From contig NC_049996.1 in assembly GCF_000003815.2 (NCBI RefSeq), positions 17,274,404 through 17,338,403 on the forward strand: a stretch of 64,000 nt of DNA, written 5' to 3'. The position numbers were made by a program, and so were the translations under genes. The notes beneath the pieces were generated by a model. That model searched no databases and was not told the DNA's origin. It saw only the letters and a program-made list of their open reading frames with translations. Origin of the DNA: Branchiostoma floridae. Taxonomy: Eukaryota; Chordata; Leptocardii; Amphioxiformes; Branchiostomatidae. Below, piece after piece: positions 61,161 through 64,000 of the stretch (the stretch's first letter is position 1; each line of letters begins with the position of its first letter).

Positions 61161-61304
61161 GAAAAGCTGTACCAAACTCTACCCCTCGCTGCCTGCCAGC
61201 CAACAAGCACTGCAACCATCTTGACTCCATCTTGCAGACAAGCCAAGACGGCCAGCCAGAGAAATCTCAAGCACTTGGCTGCCGGTTCTTAAGACGTTTG
61301 CGCC

Positions 61305-61353
61305 ATGCTCAAGTCAAAAGGGAAGATGATGAGTGCGTTTCTTGAAGATGAAG
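61305..61353 (+). CDS. Candidate alternative first exon (16 codons, phase 1)
   Basis: ATG at 61305 in the context GCGCCATGC encodes MLKSKGKMMSAFLEDE and reaches a good donor GTAAGA at 61354 with one base left over, the same phase as exon 34 and the 52834 exon. Inferred to be the start of another short isoform joined to exons beyond the window. The sequence from about 60360 to 61304 is GC-richer and could be its leader. A chance ATG with a donor is possible. Confidence 0.5.
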
Positions 61354-62059
61354 GTAAGACCTTTGCGACAGCCCCAAATAAGTGCCAAGATGTTGAAGGT
61401 GATTATAGATAAGGAGGGGAAATTATTTTAGACTTTCTGCAGGTTTGTTTAGCTACAGGGGTCCTGTTGTTGTGGAGGGTTTCAATTGGTATTGATTTCA
61501 TACTTCTAAACTAACTTTATGTTCTAAATATTAATGTCATAATACACAGTTGTACATAGATATTACCTGATTTTTAAGTGTGCTCTAGACGTCATTTAAT
61601 AGTTTTTAGTAGACTTTCATGTTAACATTTGCTTCGTGTGTTGTATTGTAACTTTTCATTACTGAGGAATTTTTCAGTGTGGTGCAATGTAGGAAAGACC
61701 AAATATAAGATGATAGCCATGTGAGCTGGACATTACCTCTTTCTATACATGGTTTGATAAAGTGTGCCTTTTAGTGTTGTCCTTCCAAGTTCTGTATCCA
61801 GAAAAAGTTAATTTATTCCCCAAAGTCCACAGCTAGCACAGGTTGTGCACGGATGAGGAGGATGGGTGTTCAAACAGTAAAATAGACAAATACATTATAC
61901 AACTTTTTTTTTTTTACATTACTTTTCAACCATTGTCCATATGCGTACAAACTTAAATGTTCCTGAGGTATTCAGCCCGAGCCAGGCCCATCAGTAAGAG
62001 AAGTCTCCCAGCTGTTAGTGTAGGGGAAAGGTTGGGAAAGTTTGGCACGGAGAGGTGCC

Positions 62060-62145
62060 TGATTGAAAAGTGAGTGTGTACTGTATACACACCAGGGTCA
62101 ACTGGGCTCCAGGGCTGTCAGCTGTCACTCACAGGGTCAACTGGG
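62060..62145 (+). repeat. Two-copy 43-bp repeat
   Basis: AGGGTCAACTGGGCTCC(A/G) GGGCTGTCAGCTGTCACTCA twice in a row. Confidence 0.9.
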
Positions 62146-62164
62146 CTCCGGGGCTGTCAGCTGT

Positions 62165-62840
62165 CACTCACAGGATGGTACTGGGGGGAACGGGGTGTTT
62201 CTGAGGTATTGGAAGGGAACAGGGTTACCGTATTTCTTGAGGTTACTGGGGAAGAAGGATATTTCTGAGGTATTGGGGGTCGGGATGAACGGGGTATTTC
62301 TGAGGTATTGGGGAGAACGGGGTATTTCTGAGCTATTTGGGGGAACGGGGTATTTCTGAGCTATTTGGGGGAACGGGGTATTTCTGAGGTATTGGGAAGA
62401 ACGGGTATTTCTGAGGTATTTGGGAGAACGAGTTATTTCTGAGCTATTGGGGAAGAACGGGGTATTTCTGAGGTGTTGGGGGGAACGGGGTACTGTAAAT
62501 GCATTTAACTACATGTACGCTGGGATTAAATTTCACGGTAGCGGGAAAAATGACTTTTCGCGATGGTATTAATTTCCCGGTAACACCATAGACTATAGTC
62601 TAATACCATAATAGAAAAATGTTCGCAGTGGTTTTAAGTTCGCAGTGAAGTAGTCGTCGCGAAAACCGCGACCATTTATCCACCGCGAACATTTACAGTA
62701 TTTCTGAGGTATTGGGTAGAACAGGCTATTTCTGAGGTATTGGGAAGAACAGGGTAATTCTGAGGTATTTCAGACGTATTGGGGAAGAACGGGTATTTCT
62801 GAGGTATTGGGAAAGAACGGGGTATTTCTGAGTTATATAG
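62165..62840 (+). repeat. 26-28-bp minisatellite interrupted by a MITE
   Basis: Around 15 copies of GGGGTATTTCTGAGGTATTG GGGGAAC with indels. MITE A at 62493-62698 is inserted into one copy. Confidence 0.95.
62493..62698. mobile_element. MITE family A inside a minisatellite (exact insertion site visible)
   Basis: GGGGTA then CTGTAAATGCATTTAACTAC through CCGCGAACATTTACAG then TATTTCTGAGG. The uninterrupted repeat reads GGGGTATTTCTGAGG, so the element added itself plus one TA. Confidence 0.95.
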
Positions 62841-63295
62841 TTAAAGGTATACGTATTTCCCATACTCTAAGCTATAGTGTGTTACATAGGTGGTTATCAG
62901 GTTAAGCATAGAGATTCTGATGCCCATCATAATTTTTGCCAATATAAAGAGGACCTGCCTGCCTTGCCAGCCTAATTAAAGACTTTGGTTCCGGACTAGG
63001 TTGTTAGGTTTATGTATAAAACCACAGGAAGTTATTCTAGCGCAACTAGAGCTTTGCTGGTCCTACATATACATGCCCACATGTGGGGAAGACTCGTAGA
63101 TTGAACTCCATCCAGATGATGTGGATTTAGAGGGTCGATTCTGTGCCTCTTTTTGGCTCAAATTACTTCGTTATGCAGGGACAGGCTCAAGCCGTTGAGT
63201 TGAAATTTTGTCATTCTCAGTCTGACAGAAGATTAAATTAGCATCTTGATATCAGAAAGAAAAGCTATTATTAGTTTGTGCTACCTTATCAGCTA

Positions 63296-63512
63296 GACCC
63301 CATTTATACCAGGATTTGTGAATCTGGATATCCAGGAAGGGGATTGATCTCAATTTAATCCACCAAATCCACCTCCGGAGGTGTTTTGGACAGATCGGGA
63401 TTAACCCCCCTCAGAGCTAGATTCCGAACTTTCATACCAGGATTTGTGGATCCGGATCAGTCCTGTGCCAGGGCTTGAATCCCATCTTGTAAACCCTGGT
63501 ATGAACAGGGTC
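63296..63512. mobile_element. Palindromic MITE with ATACCAGG subterminal repeats
   Basis: GACCCCATTTATACCAGGAT TTGTG faces AAACCCTGGTATGAACAGGG TC. The internal copy CATACCAGGATTTGTGGATC CGGAT is also present. No ORF. Confidence 0.75.
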
Positions 63513-63957
63513 CTCGTAAAAGACATTGTTAGAAATATGAGTTACAAAGTGTCCCAAGCACACTACGTCTGAACATTTCCCATGCAAGGTTTGCTGGAAC
63601 CTTTGTTTATTCATGATAGCTCAAATCAGCAAGGGTCAACGGCAATATACATGACAGATCTAGAGGTACAGGGGACATTATAGACAAATAGATAAAAGCC
63701 TACTTTCTAATCAGATTAACTTTTGCTCCCCGATATGTTAAGAATTTCTGTGTTCTAAAACTTGTGTCTGTCCACAGGTTTGTCCTGCTATATTAGGACA
63801 GGAGTGTCAGCTGGTGGTTTGTTATTCTCCCTGTGAGAAACATCCTGGTTCCATGTTACCGTGGGTGATTTGTTGGTGATGTCTGTAGCTCTAAACCTGG
63901 CATTCCAGTCAGGATAGGGCCCCGGCAGGGAGGGGGAGGGGGGGGGACTGTGTGATA

Positions 63958-64000
63958 CTGTAAATGCAGAAACTTTTGCGGTGGATTAATGTTAGCGGTT
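63958..64000. mobile_element. MITE family A, cut by window end
   Basis: TA then CTGTAAATGCAGAAACTTTT GCGGTGGATTAATG: the other terminus of family A in reverse orientation, running off the window. Confidence 0.85.

Overview
The window is animal genomic DNA: introns with GT..AG borders, no operon structure, and many short non-autonomous DNA transposons. The gene content (Ig + SH3 + Dbl-type RhoGEF), the Penelope-like retroelement and the heavy load of minisatellites placed on exon borders fit an amphioxus (Branchiostoma) best. That species assignment is an inference. Three runs of exactly 100 N (29902-30001, 54564-54663, 59597-59696) look like placeholder assembly gaps.

One large plus-strand gene dominates. 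I could chain 34 coding exons from an ATG at 1788 to a donor after 48645. All splice phases agree and the total is 6,052 nt (2,017 codons plus 1 nt), with no stop, so the gene continues beyond the window. Domain order is Ig1 (exon 2), Ig2 (exons 4-5), a linker and a large Ser/Arg/Pro-rich exon (6406-7633), Ig3 (exons 10-12), Ig4 (13-14), linker, SH3-1 (17-18), DH (19-24), PH (25-27), linker, SH3-2 (31-32), Ig5 (33), Ig6 plus an acidic tail (34). The SH3-DH-PH-SH3-Ig block is the order of the second GEF module of Trio/Kalirin. Flanking Ig domains and a phospho-site-like repeat region recall the giant muscle proteins UNC-89/obscurin. The likely role is a cytoskeletal or sarcomeric Rho GTPase exchange factor and scaffold. 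Two small ATG-led exons downstream (52834-53029 and 61305-61353) end in the same phase (1) as exon 34, so they are good candidates for alternative first exons of short isoforms whose body lies beyond the window. A weaker candidate lies at 16532-16637.

The most striking structure is a set of tandem repeats whose units straddle exon borders. Donor-side arrays follow exons 11 (12 donors at exactly 41 bp), 14 (8 copies), 16 (10 copies), 19 (10 copies, about 147 bp), 25 (3 copies), 26 (at least 12 copies) and 30 (5 diverged copies), with one displaced copy after exon 33. Acceptor-side duplications precede exons 17, 18, 19, 25 and 32 (five acceptors about 71 bp apart). In several arrays, use of any but the outermost site meets an immediate in-frame stop.

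Mobile DNA: a 5'-truncated Penelope-like element with RT and GIY-YIG domains (14195-15930, minus) and a detached 3' end of the same family (46249-46345). There are five copies of a TA-duplicating MITE with CTGTAAATG ends, five copies of a CAGGGCTC-ended MITE with 5-bp duplications, a hAT-like MITE with a perfect 8-bp duplication, and several tRNA-like SINE copies. No rRNA, functional tRNA or CRISPR was seen.
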